Origin: RECM01 sp047921215
GTDB lineage: Bacteria; Bacteroidota; Rhodothermia; Balneolales; Cyclonatronaceae
Length of the DNA: 64,000 nucleotides
Direction: 5' to 3'
NCBI GenBank assembly: GCA_047921215.1
Contig: JBLRWO010000003.1
Coordinates: forward strand, 1 to 64,000
The translations under genes and the position numbers were made by a program. The notes under the pieces were generated by a model that was given only the letters and a program-made list of their open reading frames with translations, was not told the DNA's origin and did no database searches. Shown in pieces: positions 18,477-27,993 of the stretch; position 1 is the stretch's first letter, and each line of letters begins with the position of its first letter.

Positions 18477-18512
18477 AAAAAAAGCCTTGCAACCCAATGA
18501 GTTACAAGGCCT
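18477..18512 (-). terminator. Rho-independent terminator after tRNA-Leu
   Basis: On the minus strand GCCTTGTAAC pairs with GTTGCAAGGC (one mismatch) around a short loop and is followed by seven T residues. It lies directly after the tRNA 3' end. Confidence 0.85.
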
Positions 18513-18513
18513 T

Positions 18514-18600
18514 TGGTGCCGAAGGCGGGACTCGAACCCGCACGGGATTGCTCCCACACGCCCCTGAAACGTGCGCGTCTACCAATTCCACCACTTCGGC
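18514..18600 (-). tRNA. tRNA-Leu (CAG anticodon)
   Basis: This is an 87-base type II tRNA with an acceptor stem GCCGAAG/CTTCGGC, discriminator A and an encoded CCA. The anticodon stem CACGT/GCGTG encloses the loop TTCAGGG, giving anticodon CAG (codon CUG). A long variable arm and GGTTCGAGTCC T-arm are present. Confidence 0.96.
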
Positions 18601-18895
18601 GTGGTTGTTTGCAGACAGGGCCTGCTTCGACTCCGGTACGACCCGTTCAGGTTCAGGTCAGATCGCAGCTGAATGCTGATCCGCTATCGTCACAGGCATT
18701 AGTACCGGCATTGGCATTGACCAAACTGTCAGCTGCCTGAAGCTGTACCACCGTACCGCATCGAGCCTCAAATATACGAAGTGATTGCGGTGCTTTACAA
18801 GATGGGCGGTAATATTTCTGCTACCGATATCCCTTTACCAGATCACTTTGGCAGATGTCCGGGCAGGTCGAAGCGCACCCACATCCGGAAACCCA
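18601..18895. other. Spacer between tRNA-Leu and the nucleotidyltransferase gene
   Basis: No gene is visible. On the minus strand a TATATTTG box (18768-18775) fits the Bacteroidota-type -7 consensus TAnnTTTG and may start the tRNA-Leu transcript, which would then have a 5' leader of about 160 bases. Confidence 0.45.
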
Positions 18896-20086
18896 TCAGC
18901 AGAAATGGTCATGAATGTGTTTCAGCATGGCCTGGTAGTCATCGGTCATCTCCACATTTCTGCGAAGCATCATCTTCGTGGCGGCTTCCACAGCCTTGTC
19001 GAAACGGTAGGGTTCGGTATTGTCCTGGCCCACCCACTGGAAAGATTTGACCAGCCTTGGTGTAAAATGGCTCCCGAAAAGATTGGTCGATACCCCGATC
19101 AGCGATCCGGCGGTCAGCATGCAGTTTATGGCTGTCATGCAATGGTCGCCCATGATCACACCCATAAACTGCAGGCCGGTGTCGACGGTTTCACCACTCT
19201 GATAGTCGTTCACCTTGATCAGGCTGTAATTGTTTTTCAGGTTTGAGCTGTTGGTGTCTGCCCCGATGTTGCACCAGCGGCCGATCACCGAGTTGCCGAG
19301 ATACCCGTCGTGGGCTTTGTTCGAATAGCTGAACATCACCACATTGTTAATTTCGCCGCCCACCTTGCAGTAGGGACCGATGGTGGTATCGCCATAGATC
19401 CGGCTTCCCATTTTTACCGTGGCGTTGTCGCAGATGGCCGCCGGTCCGCGGATAACGGACCCAGCCATGATGTACGCATTTTTCCCGATATAGACCGGTC
19501 CCTCGCTCGAAATGATGACTACCCCGGGCTCAATGATGGATGAATCCTCAAGAAAAACCTGGTCAGGACGGTCGGCAACCACGCCAACCGGCAATTTTTC
19601 GGGGCGGCTGTAGATACCGTGCAGATCAAGGTCGAATACGATCTGGTCCCCGTTCATTTTGAACACATCCCATGTATTTACAATAATATGGGGATTTTCA
19701 ATCTCTGTCATGGTGATGCCGCCGAAATCGGGCTTGCCCGCTTCGAACCACTCCCTGCTCTTCATCCCGTCCTGCAGGCACAGAAGAGGTACTCCATTAT
19801 ACTGCAACCCCTGGCCGATTTTTAAATCGCTGATGTGATGCCGCAGATCAAAATCGGGAAGCAGGCGGCTGTTGATCCACAGGCATGGTTCATCGGTAAG
19901 CTCATCGACCCTGTACTGGGCCGCCAGATATCCCGGCACCAGGCGGCTCATCTGCTGTGGCTGCAGCAATCGCTGCCATTTCTCGTGGATGCGGTAAATA
20001 CCTACCCGGAAAAAATCGGCTGGCCGCGTCAGTGTTAGCGGAAACAGCCTGATTGTACCCTTATCATAAAAAAAACTAATCTGCAT
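18896..20086 (-). CDS. Nucleotidyltransferase-like protein with left-handed beta-helix (GlmU-like)
   Basis: The 396-residue protein pairs an N-terminal sugar-nucleotidyltransferase-like domain (about 1-170, with LTLTRPADFFRVGI near residue 18) with a C-terminal hexapeptide-repeat acyltransferase-like helix (isoleucine/valine-rich turns such as IEPGVVIISSEGPVYIGKNAYIMAGSVI, in shorter units, at about 200-350). This matches the putative GlmU-like family common in Bacteroidota. The classic GlmU signature loop is not obvious, so its activity is uncertain. It is divergent from glmS, which makes GlcN-6-P, so a role in amino-sugar nucleotide metabolism is plausible. Confidence 0.82.
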   Translation of the reverse strand: MQISFFYDKGTIRLFPLTLTRPADFFRVGIYRIHEKWQRLLQPQQMSRLVPGYLAAQYRVDELTDEPCLWINSRLLPDFDLRHHISDLKIGQGLQYNGVPLLCLQDGMKSREWFEAGKPDFGGITMTEIENPHIIVNTWDVFKMNGDQIVFDLDLHGIYSRPEKLPVGVVADRPDQVFLEDSSIIEPGVVIISSEGPVYIGKNAYIMAGSVIRGPAAICDNATVKMGSRIYGDTTIGPYCKVGGEINNVVMFSYSNKAHDGYLGNSVIGRWCNIGADTNSSNLKNNYSLIKVNDYQSGETVDTGLQFMGVIMGDHCMTAINCMLTAGSLIGVSTNLFGSHFTPRLVKSFQWVGQDNTEPYRFDKAVEAATKMMLRRNVEMTDDYQAMLKHIHDHFC

Positions 20087-20160
20087 TTGAGAAACCCTGT
20101 GCTGAATGAGTAGTAAAAGCCTGAGTACCTAAACTCCTTACGGAACATATAACTGTAAAA

Positions 20161-20201
20161 AATGATATGTGTTCTTGATAAAATGATATGTTTTCATATC
20201 A
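20161..20201. promoter_or_regulatory. Palindrome in the glmS divergent promoter region
   Basis: TGATATG TTTT CATATCA at 20184-20201 is a perfect 7-bp inverted repeat, and its left arm with flank (AATGATATGT) also occurs at 20161-20170, 21 bases away, two helical turns. The layout suits a dimeric regulator binding in the AT-rich 276-base spacer shared by glmS and the divergent gene. Confidence 0.45.
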
Positions 20202-20362
20202 AACTCTTTAATAAATTACTTTACTGCTTTTACGTATATAACAACCTGTAAAATAGGGGAAAGAGACAAGCACTATCTATGCCAGTTATTCAGTGCTTTA
20301 AAACAGGATCCGGAACTGCTCGAGAGTGTATTCATCAAAGTTAACCAATAGTTGATCAGTTT

Positions 20363-22198
20363 ATGTGTGGAATAGTGGGATATATCGGGCACCGTGAGGC
20401 CTCCGACGTAATTATAAAAGGTCTGAAACGGCTTGAATACCGTGGCTACGATTCAGCGGGCATCGCGATCAGCAACGGTGAACTGCAGATCAGCAAAGGC
20501 AGGGGAAAGGTCGCCATTCTTGAAACAAACCTGCTTGCCAAGCCGATCAAGGGCACCCTCGGCATCGGGCACACCCGCTGGGCAACCCACGGCGAGCCGA
20601 ACGATGTGAATGCTCACCCTCACACCGGTAATACACGGAAATTCGCCATTGTACACAACGGCATCATCGAAAATTATGACGTGCTGAAGCAGGAGCTTCA
20701 GAAAAACGGATGTACATTTGTTGGTGAAACCGACACTGAAGTGCTCGCACACCTGATCGAGGAGGTACAGCGGGTAACGAAGACCGATTTTGAAACCTCC
20801 GTTCAAATCGCCCTGAAGCAGGTGGTGGGTACCTACGGACTGGCCATCGTGAACCACGACGAGCCCGACAAACTGATCATCGCCCGGAAAGGCTCGCCCC
20901 TGCTCCTTGGAATCGGCGACGGCGAAACCTTCGTGGCATCGGATGCATCCCCGATCATCGAATACACAAACAAAGTGGTTTATCTCGATGATGATGAGAT
21001 GGCTGTGATTACCCGAAACGGGTATGAAGTGAAAACCATCCGGAATGTGAAAATCACCAAGGAGATCCACGAGCTGGAGATGAGCATTGAGCAGATCGAG
21101 AAGGGCGGATATCCCCATTTTATGCTCAAGGAGATCCACGAACAGGTCGACACCATATCCGACTGCATGCGCGGGCGCCTGCTGGTTAACGACAACGACA
21201 TCAAGCTGGGCGGAATCGAACCGGTGCTCGACAAGCTGATAAACGCCCGGCGGATCCTGATCGCCGCCTGTGGTACGAGCTGGCATTCGGGACTGGTGGG
21301 AGAATACCTGTTTGAATACCTGGCCAAAATGCCTGTCGAGGTTGAATACGCCTCCGAATTCCGCTACCGCGATCCGCTGATCGACGACAAGGATGTACTG
21401 ATTGTGCTTTCACAGAGTGGTGAAACGGCCGACACCCTGGCCGCCCTCAGGGAAGCCAAAGAACGCGGGGCAACCGTTATCGGTATCTGCAACGTGGTGG
21501 GATCGACCATCGCCCGCGAGACCGATGCCGGCGTGTACATCCATGCCGGGCCCGAAATCGGGGTGGCATCCACCAAAGCATTTACCGCTCAGGTTACGGT
21601 GCTGGCCATGATGGCCATGAAACTGGGCAAGATGCGCGGCGTGCTAAGCGACGAAAAATTCCGCGAGCTGGCTGTAGAGCTGAGCAAAATCCCGGCTAAA
21701 GTGGAAGAGATCCTGCAGGAAGCAGACAAGATCGAAGAAATCGCCAAAATGTTTACCTATGCCCCGAACTTCCTCTACCTTGGACGCAGCTACAACTTCC
21801 CGGTCGCCCTTGAGGGGGCACTGAAACTGAAGGAAATTTCCTATATCCACGCCGAGGGATATCCTGCTGCCGAGATGAAACACGGGCCGATCGCCCTGAT
21901 CGACGAGCAGATGCCCGTTGTTGTACTTGCAGTGACCAACCACGTGAACGAGAAGATGATCAGTAACATCGAGGAGGTGAGGGCACGCAAGGGCCGGATC
22001 CTTTCAGTGACCAACGAACGGAATACCGATGTGATCCGCCTGTCGGAGTTTGCGATCACCATCCCTGAAACGCACGACTGCCTCACGCCCCTGCTCACAG
22101 TCATCCCGCTGCAACTGCTCAGCTATTATATCGCTGTTAACCGGAAGTGCCATGTTGATCAACCGAGAAACCTGGCCAAAAGTGTGACGGTGGAATAA
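20363..22198 (+). CDS. glmS: Glutamine--fructose-6-phosphate aminotransferase (isomerizing)
   Basis: This enzyme makes glucosamine-6-phosphate from fructose-6-phosphate and glutamine, the first step to UDP-GlcNAc. The ATG is fixed by the N-terminal nucleophile Cys in MCGIVGYIG. The glutaminase domain spans about 1-240 (GHTRWATHG, HNGIIENY). Two SIS domains follow (LIAACGTSWHS near 300, VLSQSGETADT near 350), and the conserved C-terminus PRNLAKSVTVE ends the 611 residues. It is complete and standard. There is no sign of a glmS ribozyme in the leader. Confidence 0.98.
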   Translation: MCGIVGYIGHREASDVIIKGLKRLEYRGYDSAGIAISNGELQISKGRGKVAILETNLLAKPIKGTLGIGHTRWATHGEPNDVNAHPHTGNTRKFAIVHNGIIENYDVLKQELQKNGCTFVGETDTEVLAHLIEEVQRVTKTDFETSVQIALKQVVGTYGLAIVNHDEPDKLIIARKGSPLLLGIGDGETFVASDASPIIEYTNKVVYLDDDEMAVITRNGYEVKTIRNVKITKEIHELEMSIEQIEKGGYPHFMLKEIHEQVDTISDCMRGRLLVNDNDIKLGGIEPVLDKLINARRILIAACGTSWHSGLVGEYLFEYLAKMPVEVEYASEFRYRDPLIDDKDVLIVLSQSGETADTLAALREAKERGATVIGICNVVGSTIARETDAGVYIHAGPEIGVASTKAFTAQVTVLAMMAMKLGKMRGVLSDEKFRELAVELSKIPAKVEEILQEADKIEEIAKMFTYAPNFLYLGRSYNFPVALEGALKLKEISYIHAEGYPAAEMKHGPIALIDEQMPVVVLAVTNHVNEKMISNIEEVRARKGRILSVTNERNTDVIRLSEFAITIPETHDCLTPLLTVIPLQLLSYYIAVNRKCHVDQPRNLAKSVTVE

Positions 22199-22239
22199 TA
22201 GTTGTGGTGAAAGGCCACGCTACCGGTGATAAGTTATCA

Positions 22240-22280
22240 AACGTCATGCTGAGCGCAGGCCGGAGCGCAAGATCCACAAC
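22240..22280 (+). repeat. Dispersed intergenic repeat, further copy
   Basis: AACGTCATGCTGAGCGCAGG and the following bases resemble the reverse complement of 1447-1495. They belong to the same non-coding family as 1308-1330 and 45887-45940. Confidence 0.5.
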
Positions 22281-22328
22281 CTTCCGGTCTTTTACCATTC
22301 TTTCTATGGATTAATCACATTTTTGGTT

Positions 22329-22336
22329 TAAATTTG
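22329..22336 (+). promoter_or_regulatory. -7 box before sucC
   Basis: TAAATTTG matches the Bacteroidota-type -7 element TAnnTTTG, 72 bases before the sucC ATG. No clear TTTG is seen at the ideal upstream distance. Confidence 0.45.
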
Positions 22337-22407
22337 AGCCCGTAGTATGTCCGGCAGGAAGCCGGATTATCACAGATTATTACCCGCAATCCAACCGGTT
22401 TTTTCGC

Positions 22408-23613
22408 ATGAACATCCATGAATACCAGGCAAAAGAGATCCTCAAACAATATGGCGTAGCCGTACCCGCCGGAATCGCCGTTTTTACGGTTGATGAGGCC
22501 GTAAAGGCCGCAGAAAAGCTCAAGGCCGACGGGGCCGGGCTGTTTGTGGTCAAAGCGCAGATCCATGCCGGCGGACGGGGAAAAGGACGGACCAAAAAGA
22601 GCAATGCCAAGGGTGTGATCCTGGCCAGATCTGTTGATGAAGTTAAACAGGCCGCCGAATCACTTCTCGGTGATGTACTTGTAACCATACAGACCGGCGA
22701 AGAAGGCAAGCTGGTGCAGCGCCTGTACATTACCGACGGTGTGGATATCGAAAAAGAATTTTATGTGGGTGTGACCCTCGACCGGGCCAAAGGCCAGAAT
22801 GTGATCATGGTTTCAACCGAAGGCGGTGTCGAGATTGAGAAAGTAGCCGAAGAGACTCCCGAAAAAATTGTGAAGGAGTGGGTAATCCCCGGTCAGGCAA
22901 TACAGCCAAACCAGGCCCGCAGGCTCGCATTTGCCCTCGGCCTGAGCGGCGACCAGTTCAAAAAAGGTGTGAAATTCATCCAGGCTCTCTACAAGGCGTT
23001 CGATGCCACCGATGCATCCATCTTCGAAATCAACCCGCTGGTGGTTACCAAAGACGGGGATGTATCGGCCCTCGATGCCAAAATCAATTTCGACGACAAC
23101 GCGCTGTACCGCCATCCCGATCTCGCCGAATTCCGTGATGAGACCGAGGAAAATCCCCTCGAACTCGAGGCCGGCAAATTCAACCTGAACTACATCAAGC
23201 TCGACGGGAATGTGGGTTGTATGGTGAACGGAGCCGGTCTGGCCATGGCTACGATGGACATCATTAAACTCGCCGGCGGTCAGCCAGCCAACTTCCTGGA
23301 CGTAGGCGGAGGGGCCAATGTGGAAACTGTAAAGAACGGCTTCAATATCATCCTGAAAGATCCGCACGTGAAAGCCATCCTTATCAACATTTTCGGCGGA
23401 ATCGTTCGCTGCGACCGCGTGGCCAACGGAATCGTTGAAGCGGTGAAGGATCCCGAAATTCTGGATAAACTGCATGGCATGCCCATTATCGTAAGACTGC
23501 AGGGCACCAATGCCGAAGAGGCCAAAGAGATCATCGACAACAGCGGGCTGAACGTGATATCGGCCGTACTTCTTAAAGAGGCCGCCGAAGCCGTCACCAA
23601 AGCGATCGCGTAG
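22408..23613 (+). CDS. sucC: Succinate--CoA ligase, beta subunit
   Basis: This is the TCA-cycle enzyme subunit that binds the nucleotide and couples succinyl-CoA cleavage to ADP or GDP phosphorylation. It starts MNIHEYQAKEILKQYGV, the family signature. The ATP-grasp domain covers about 1-235 (KAQIHAGGRGKG near 50), and the ligase domain includes NFLDVGGGAN and the LINIFGGIVRCD loop near residue 330. The length of 401 is normal. sucD is not adjacent: the next gene is on the other strand, so the alpha subunit must be encoded elsewhere. Confidence 0.97.
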   Translation: MNIHEYQAKEILKQYGVAVPAGIAVFTVDEAVKAAEKLKADGAGLFVVKAQIHAGGRGKGRTKKSNAKGVILARSVDEVKQAAESLLGDVLVTIQTGEEGKLVQRLYITDGVDIEKEFYVGVTLDRAKGQNVIMVSTEGGVEIEKVAEETPEKIVKEWVIPGQAIQPNQARRLAFALGLSGDQFKKGVKFIQALYKAFDATDASIFEINPLVVTKDGDVSALDAKINFDDNALYRHPDLAEFRDETEENPLELEAGKFNLNYIKLDGNVGCMVNGAGLAMATMDIIKLAGGQPANFLDVGGGANVETVKNGFNIILKDPHVKAILINIFGGIVRCDRVANGIVEAVKDPEILDKLHGMPIIVRLQGTNAEEAKEIIDNSGLNVISAVLLKEAAEAVTKAIA

Positions 23614-23680
23614 CTTACAACAACTGATCAAATCAATGCGCCGGATACCGGAAATCCTGTAAACCGGATATCTTCTTCCT

Positions 23681-24793
23681 TTACTCCACGCCTTCCATCG
23701 TCTCCCTGATCAGCATATCGACCACCGCTTTCAGGTCGCTGGTCTTTTGATATACGGCCAGCTGCCGGTCGGCGGATGTGCCCTCACTCAGGATGTTATG
23801 CACATACGATACCTCCTCGCGAACACCGAGGTCATCCACCACATCGTCCACAAAGGTGAGCAGTTCGAAGATGAGCTTTTTGGCATCCACCTCACGCTGT
23901 TTGCCGAGATCGATCAGCTTGCCGTCGAACCCGTAGCGCACTGCCCGCCATTTGTTTTCCTGGATCAGCTCCTTCCGGTAGAGCCTCCACGACATATTGT
24001 TCCGGCGCAGTTTCATAAGCTTGGCCACGAGGGCGATTTTGAGGGCGCAGATGGCGATGGCCTCATCCACCTTTGTGCACACATCGCACACCCGGTACTC
24101 GATGGTCGGGAATTTCGGCGACGGACGCACATCCCATCGGATTTTGGTCGGTTCGTCGATGGATCCGGTTCGTATGGAGATGTCAAGGTACTCCTGATAG
24201 TCGTTCCATGAACGGAAAACCGGTGGTATGCTTGTGCGGGGCAGGCACTCGAAAATGACGCTGCGGTACGATTTGAGGCCGGTATCCATGCCGCCCCAGA
24301 ATGGTGAACTCGTCGACAGGCAGAGCAGGTGGGGCAGAAAGTAGCTTATCTGGTTCATCAGATCGATCCGGAGGTCCGGATCCTCTATGCCCACGTGCAT
24401 GTGCATACCGCAGATCAACAGTTGACGTGCAAGCAGGCGGTTCTCCATTTCGAGACCGCGGTAGCGGGCACGGGCGGTCATATCCTGGTCGGTCCATTTG
24501 GAGATTGGGTGGGTACCGGCCGCCACAATGGCCACCCCGTTTTTGCGGGCTATCTCGTTCACTTCCCGCCGTACCGTGGTTATCTGCTCCCTTGCCTCCT
24601 GTATGCTGGTACACACCCGCGTACCCACCTCCACCTGGCACTGCATCATCTCCGTGGTGATCTGGTTGCCAAGACGGTCCTGGCCGTCTTTTAACAGGAT
24701 CTCGACCGACGAGCTGAGTTCACGCGTTTCGGGGTCCACAATCTGGTACTCTTCTTCAATACCAATGGTAAACTGATACGGGGATTTGGCCAT
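23681..24793 (-). CDS. Carboxylate-amine ligase, YbdK/GCS2 family
   Basis: The 370-residue ATP-dependent ligase of the glutamate-cysteine ligase type 2 family starts FTIGIEEEYQIVDPETREL, the hallmark with Mg-binding glutamates. HMHVGIEDPDLRIDLMNQ near residue 130 is the second conserved block. E. coli YbdK has weak gamma-glutamylcysteine synthetase activity; the true substrate here is unknown. In an organism with bshA, gamma-glutamylcysteine or another amide may be the product. The gene stands alone, convergent with sucC. Confidence 0.88.
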   Translation of the reverse strand: MAKSPYQFTIGIEEEYQIVDPETRELSSSVEILLKDGQDRLGNQITTEMMQCQVEVGTRVCTSIQEAREQITTVRREVNEIARKNGVAIVAAGTHPISKWTDQDMTARARYRGLEMENRLLARQLLICGMHMHVGIEDPDLRIDLMNQISYFLPHLLCLSTSSPFWGGMDTGLKSYRSVIFECLPRTSIPPVFRSWNDYQEYLDISIRTGSIDEPTKIRWDVRPSPKFPTIEYRVCDVCTKVDEAIAICALKIALVAKLMKLRRNNMSWRLYRKELIQENKWRAVRYGFDGKLIDLGKQREVDAKKLIFELLTFVDDVVDDLGVREEVSYVHNILSEGTSADRQLAVYQKTSDLKAVVDMLIRETMEGVE

Positions 24794-25274
24794 AATGCTT
24801 TTTTACCTGTTCAATGCCTGGGTTGATGCAGCTAAAAAACGGTAAATCAGCACCATCCGCAATAGGCCACCCTGTTTATGAACCCATTTTCGACAAACTG
24901 TTTTCGTTGACCGCACTTCATGATCGCAGGCAGCCATCCTGGTTACTCAACCATTTAAAACAAACAGGTTGCAGCACAGAACAGAAAATCGGCGTACATA
25001 TTAAGTAACGGGATGATGTACGGTTGTCAGGTTCACCCGGACTTTAACTTCGGGTAATTATACCGACCATCTCGCCCTGAAACTGTTCTTCACCCATCTG
25101 ATGGCTGATGTCCGCCATTTGTTACCTGTTACATAACGAACCACCCGGCAGTTGCTCTATACCATGTGCTGCTCTTGTATGCATCCTAACGCTATCGCAT
25201 TGAACGTACCAGCATTCCGATATGATTAACAAGCCGGTATTGAATAATAAACTGAAATCAACGTTCCTGCAATC
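24794..25274. other. Intergenic spacer, 481 bases
   Basis: I see no supported gene, tRNA or clear terminator. Promoters for the divergent ligase and barrel genes must lie here. A weak dyad ACCCG...CGGGT occurs near 25036-25057. Confidence 0.5.
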
Positions 25275-27038
25275 ATGTACAAACCTGCACTGTATCTTCT
25301 GATTATAACGCTGTTCCTTATTTCGCAAACAAGTGCACTCAACGCCCGGCAATCCGATCCGAAATTGTCCTGGCGCGGGCAGGACCAGCACAGCTTTTTC
25401 TTCAGCCCGTTTTCTTTTCATGGGCTTGCTTCCACCGGCACTTCCGGGGCCATTTCATGGGCGGATGCATCTCCGTTTCTGGTCAGGTCGCTGTTTCCGG
25501 CTGTATCAGCCAATGGCAACCGGTTTTTTCTACAGTACAACAACATACCTGAGAAAAAAGTGACCCCGTTGGCATCCTACAGATACGTTACCACCAATTA
25601 TATGAGCATCATCTATCCACCGTCCGGCCCGGTCCCCCACCAGATGTTTTACAGCGACACATTTCAAGCCGTGAGGCCCACCATCAGCATGGGTTACTTC
25701 GGAAATCCCGTGGAGGACAATGAACGCCTGTCGGCAGGTTTCACCCTTGATATAATCCGCTCTGAAGAACCCTATTTCGGACAGCAGTACTATGGATGGT
25801 GGTGGCAGCCGATAACCTTTATGCCCGAATTGTCGCAGGATGTATACCCCGGCGATGCCATCAACATGAACATCTTCATGAATACCAACTCCTCCAATCC
25901 GGAAATGAACCCGCTCTCCTCCGTTATTACACATCGTGGACTGCGGCCGGAACTTTCCCTGTCGTGGGCCTTTGGCGACCGGTTGCGGGTGGGAACCCGA
26001 TGGGGTGCGGCCGCATATAGCCTGGATGGCAAGATCAGCGATTACAGAATTATTGATACTCCCAACAACACATCTACAGCCGGAAATGAAGTCCATACCC
26101 GCCGGTACCGCCACTTCGACATGGCGGCTGGTTTTGATTTCAGACCATCAGAGATGACCCGTATTCTGTTTACCACCGGTTTTCTAACGGGCAGCAGCGA
26201 CCGTGACATCGACATTACCTACAACATGATCTCGGGTATGACAACGACAGGGAGCCGTTTCAGCACATCCTCCGTCACAAGACATGTTGGCTACCTGGCC
26301 GCAGGTGCAGACCATCGGGTAACCGGTTCGGTTTCAGTATCACTACTGATAACCTGGCAGCGCGGAAACGGAGATCTTGATGAAAATGAACAACTGAACA
26401 GCAGTTACTCCACGGGATTTACCTACCCGACCGTTGCAGGATTCCTGAACAGAAGTTCATCCATGCAACAATCCACCGGCGAAATCAACACACGGGAGTT
26501 CAGGTCCGGATTCCTTCTCAAACACAACGGGCAATGGTTGCGGCTGTTCACCGGTCTGTGGATTACCGACCACTATGATTCGTTTGAAATACGTTCCGTT
26601 TGGAACATGCGTGATACCGGTATTCAGATAACAGAGGAGGGTTACAGCGAGAATATTTCGGTAAGGCAAACCCGTTCAGGCAGGAAGGACCGCTTCGAGA
26701 CGCTGCGGTATGAGATTCCGGCCGGCGCAGAGATTACCTTGTTCCCGTGGTTCTACCTGAATGCAGCCATAAGCCATACTATCAGGAAATCCGGCAACCC
26801 GGGCGAATCACTCTATGCCGGTGAAGGTATGGCCGGCATCATCTTTTTAGGTGCAGGCAGCACGATTGATCCGGCCGGGTATTCAGCTGAGTCCACAAAA
26901 TACCGAACGGATTATTATTTCGGGCTCACCATAAGGCCTCAGAACAGCATCCGCATCCGGGCCAATTTGCAACCTGTTTACAACCCCCTGGTAGAAAGCC
27001 GGTGGATGACCAGCCTTTCGGCAGAGATCGCCTTGTAA
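25275..27038 (+). CDS. Probable outer-membrane beta-barrel protein
   Basis: The 587-residue product has a signal peptide (about 1-25, ALNARQ) and then alternating hydrophobic/polar strands rich in Tyr, Trp, Gly, Thr and Ser, with frequent turns carrying Asn and Asp, for example the repeated pattern of strands at 220-420 (LRVGTRWGAAAYSL). This is typical of FCB-group outer-membrane barrels. I do not recognise a named family; it may be a transport or scaffold barrel of the PorV/toluene-transporter-like kind. It stands alone, with no partner genes to suggest a role. Confidence 0.6.
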   Translation: MYKPALYLLIITLFLISQTSALNARQSDPKLSWRGQDQHSFFFSPFSFHGLASTGTSGAISWADASPFLVRSLFPAVSANGNRFFLQYNNIPEKKVTPLASYRYVTTNYMSIIYPPSGPVPHQMFYSDTFQAVRPTISMGYFGNPVEDNERLSAGFTLDIIRSEEPYFGQQYYGWWWQPITFMPELSQDVYPGDAINMNIFMNTNSSNPEMNPLSSVITHRGLRPELSLSWAFGDRLRVGTRWGAAAYSLDGKISDYRIIDTPNNTSTAGNEVHTRRYRHFDMAAGFDFRPSEMTRILFTTGFLTGSSDRDIDITYNMISGMTTTGSRFSTSSVTRHVGYLAAGADHRVTGSVSVSLLITWQRGNGDLDENEQLNSSYSTGFTYPTVAGFLNRSSSMQQSTGEINTREFRSGFLLKHNGQWLRLFTGLWITDHYDSFEIRSVWNMRDTGIQITEEGYSENISVRQTRSGRKDRFETLRYEIPAGAEITLFPWFYLNAAISHTIRKSGNPGESLYAGEGMAGIIFLGAGSTIDPAGYSAESTKYRTDYYFGLTIRPQNSIRIRANLQPVYNPLVESRWMTSLSAEIAL

Positions 27039-27181
27039 AGAGATAAAATCCGGATGGTTACAAAAACTGATCATGACATCTGAATCCGGACCGAGTCCCA
27101 TAGATATATCAGGTTTTAATAATCGATGATCAGAACTATTTGAAAAATGGTCTATAGCTTACCGGCCGTTGTAAAACTGCT

Positions 27182-27832
27182 CTAAATCGTATACAACATC
27201 ACTGCCACAAAATGGCACGCCGTACCTGCAAAAACGAAGATGTGCCAGATAAGATGGGCAAAAGACCGGTGCGGCATCGTAAAGAAAATAACGCCAATCA
27301 GATAGGAGGCGCTGCCCGCGGCTATCCAGATGAGCCCGGCAGGCAGCATGGCTTCAATCAACGGCCGGATGGCCACAACGATGAGCATGCCCAGGGCGAT
27401 GTAGAGCGTTAGCCAGAGCTTCATGTAACGGGTGCCAATCTTTACCTTCAGGATGATGCCGATGATGGCGATTGTCCACACGACCGCGAAAAGCACCCAG
27501 CCCGTGGTCCCCTTGAGTACCCCGAGGGTTATCGGCGTGTAGGTACCGGCAATGAGAAGAAAGATGGCACTGTGATCCACAATCTGGAACACCTCTTTCC
27601 ACTTGCCATGGTTCAGTCCGTGGTACATCGTGGATGAGAGATAGAGCACAATGGCCGTGGCAATGAATACGGATGAACCGAAAATCGCCCAGAAATCACC
27701 ATGCACCACAGCGTACATGATCAGAAACGGAGCTGCGATAATCGAACAGGCCAGACCAATTCCATGGCTGATGCTGTTGGCAATCTCCTCCCTGGCAGTC
27801 TGGTTCCGGTGGGGTTTTAATGTGAATATCAT
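27182..27832 (-). CDS. trhA: Hemolysin III/TrhA family membrane protein
   Basis: The 216-residue protein has seven predicted helices and belongs to the PAQR-related hemolysin III family (YqfA/TrhA), linked to membrane-energy homeostasis and fluidity. The conserved N-terminal EEIANSISHGIG and SSTMYHG, and the C-terminal RSFAHLIWHIFV...ACHF, supply the histidines that bind zinc in PAQR proteins. The start ATG at 27832 gives a short cytoplasmic tail as usual. The name hemolysin is historical; haemolytic activity is not implied. The gene is monocistronic. Confidence 0.9.
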   Translation of the reverse strand: MIFTLKPHRNQTAREEIANSISHGIGLACSIIAAPFLIMYAVVHGDFWAIFGSSVFIATAIVLYLSSTMYHGLNHGKWKEVFQIVDHSAIFLLIAGTYTPITLGVLKGTTGWVLFAVVWTIAIIGIILKVKIGTRYMKLWLTLYIALGMLIVVAIRPLIEAMLPAGLIWIAAGSASYLIGVIFFTMPHRSFAHLIWHIFVFAGTACHFVAVMLYTI

Positions 27833-27842
27833 ATCAGGTTAC

Positions 27843-27911
27843 TACGAACACTGCCACCATCATATTACGAACACTGTCACCATCGTAGTGCGCAACCCCA
27901 ATAATGGCACA
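27843..27911 (+). repeat. 23-base tandem repeat, 2-3 copies
   Basis: TACGAACACTGYCACCATC occurs at 27843 and 27866, and a more diverged unit starts near 27889. It lies just upstream of the trhA start on the coding strand of that gene's leader. Confidence 0.6.
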
Positions 27912-27993
27912 TTCTGCCGGACGACATTGTAACGGCCGTCCTGGTGAACGTTATGTACGCTCTTCACAGACCGCGGTACTGATGTTCATCCCA

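Noticed and set aside
18785..19246. 153-codon plus-strand frame near 19 kb
   Set aside because: It is antisense to the nucleotidyltransferase-like gene, without motifs or start signals.
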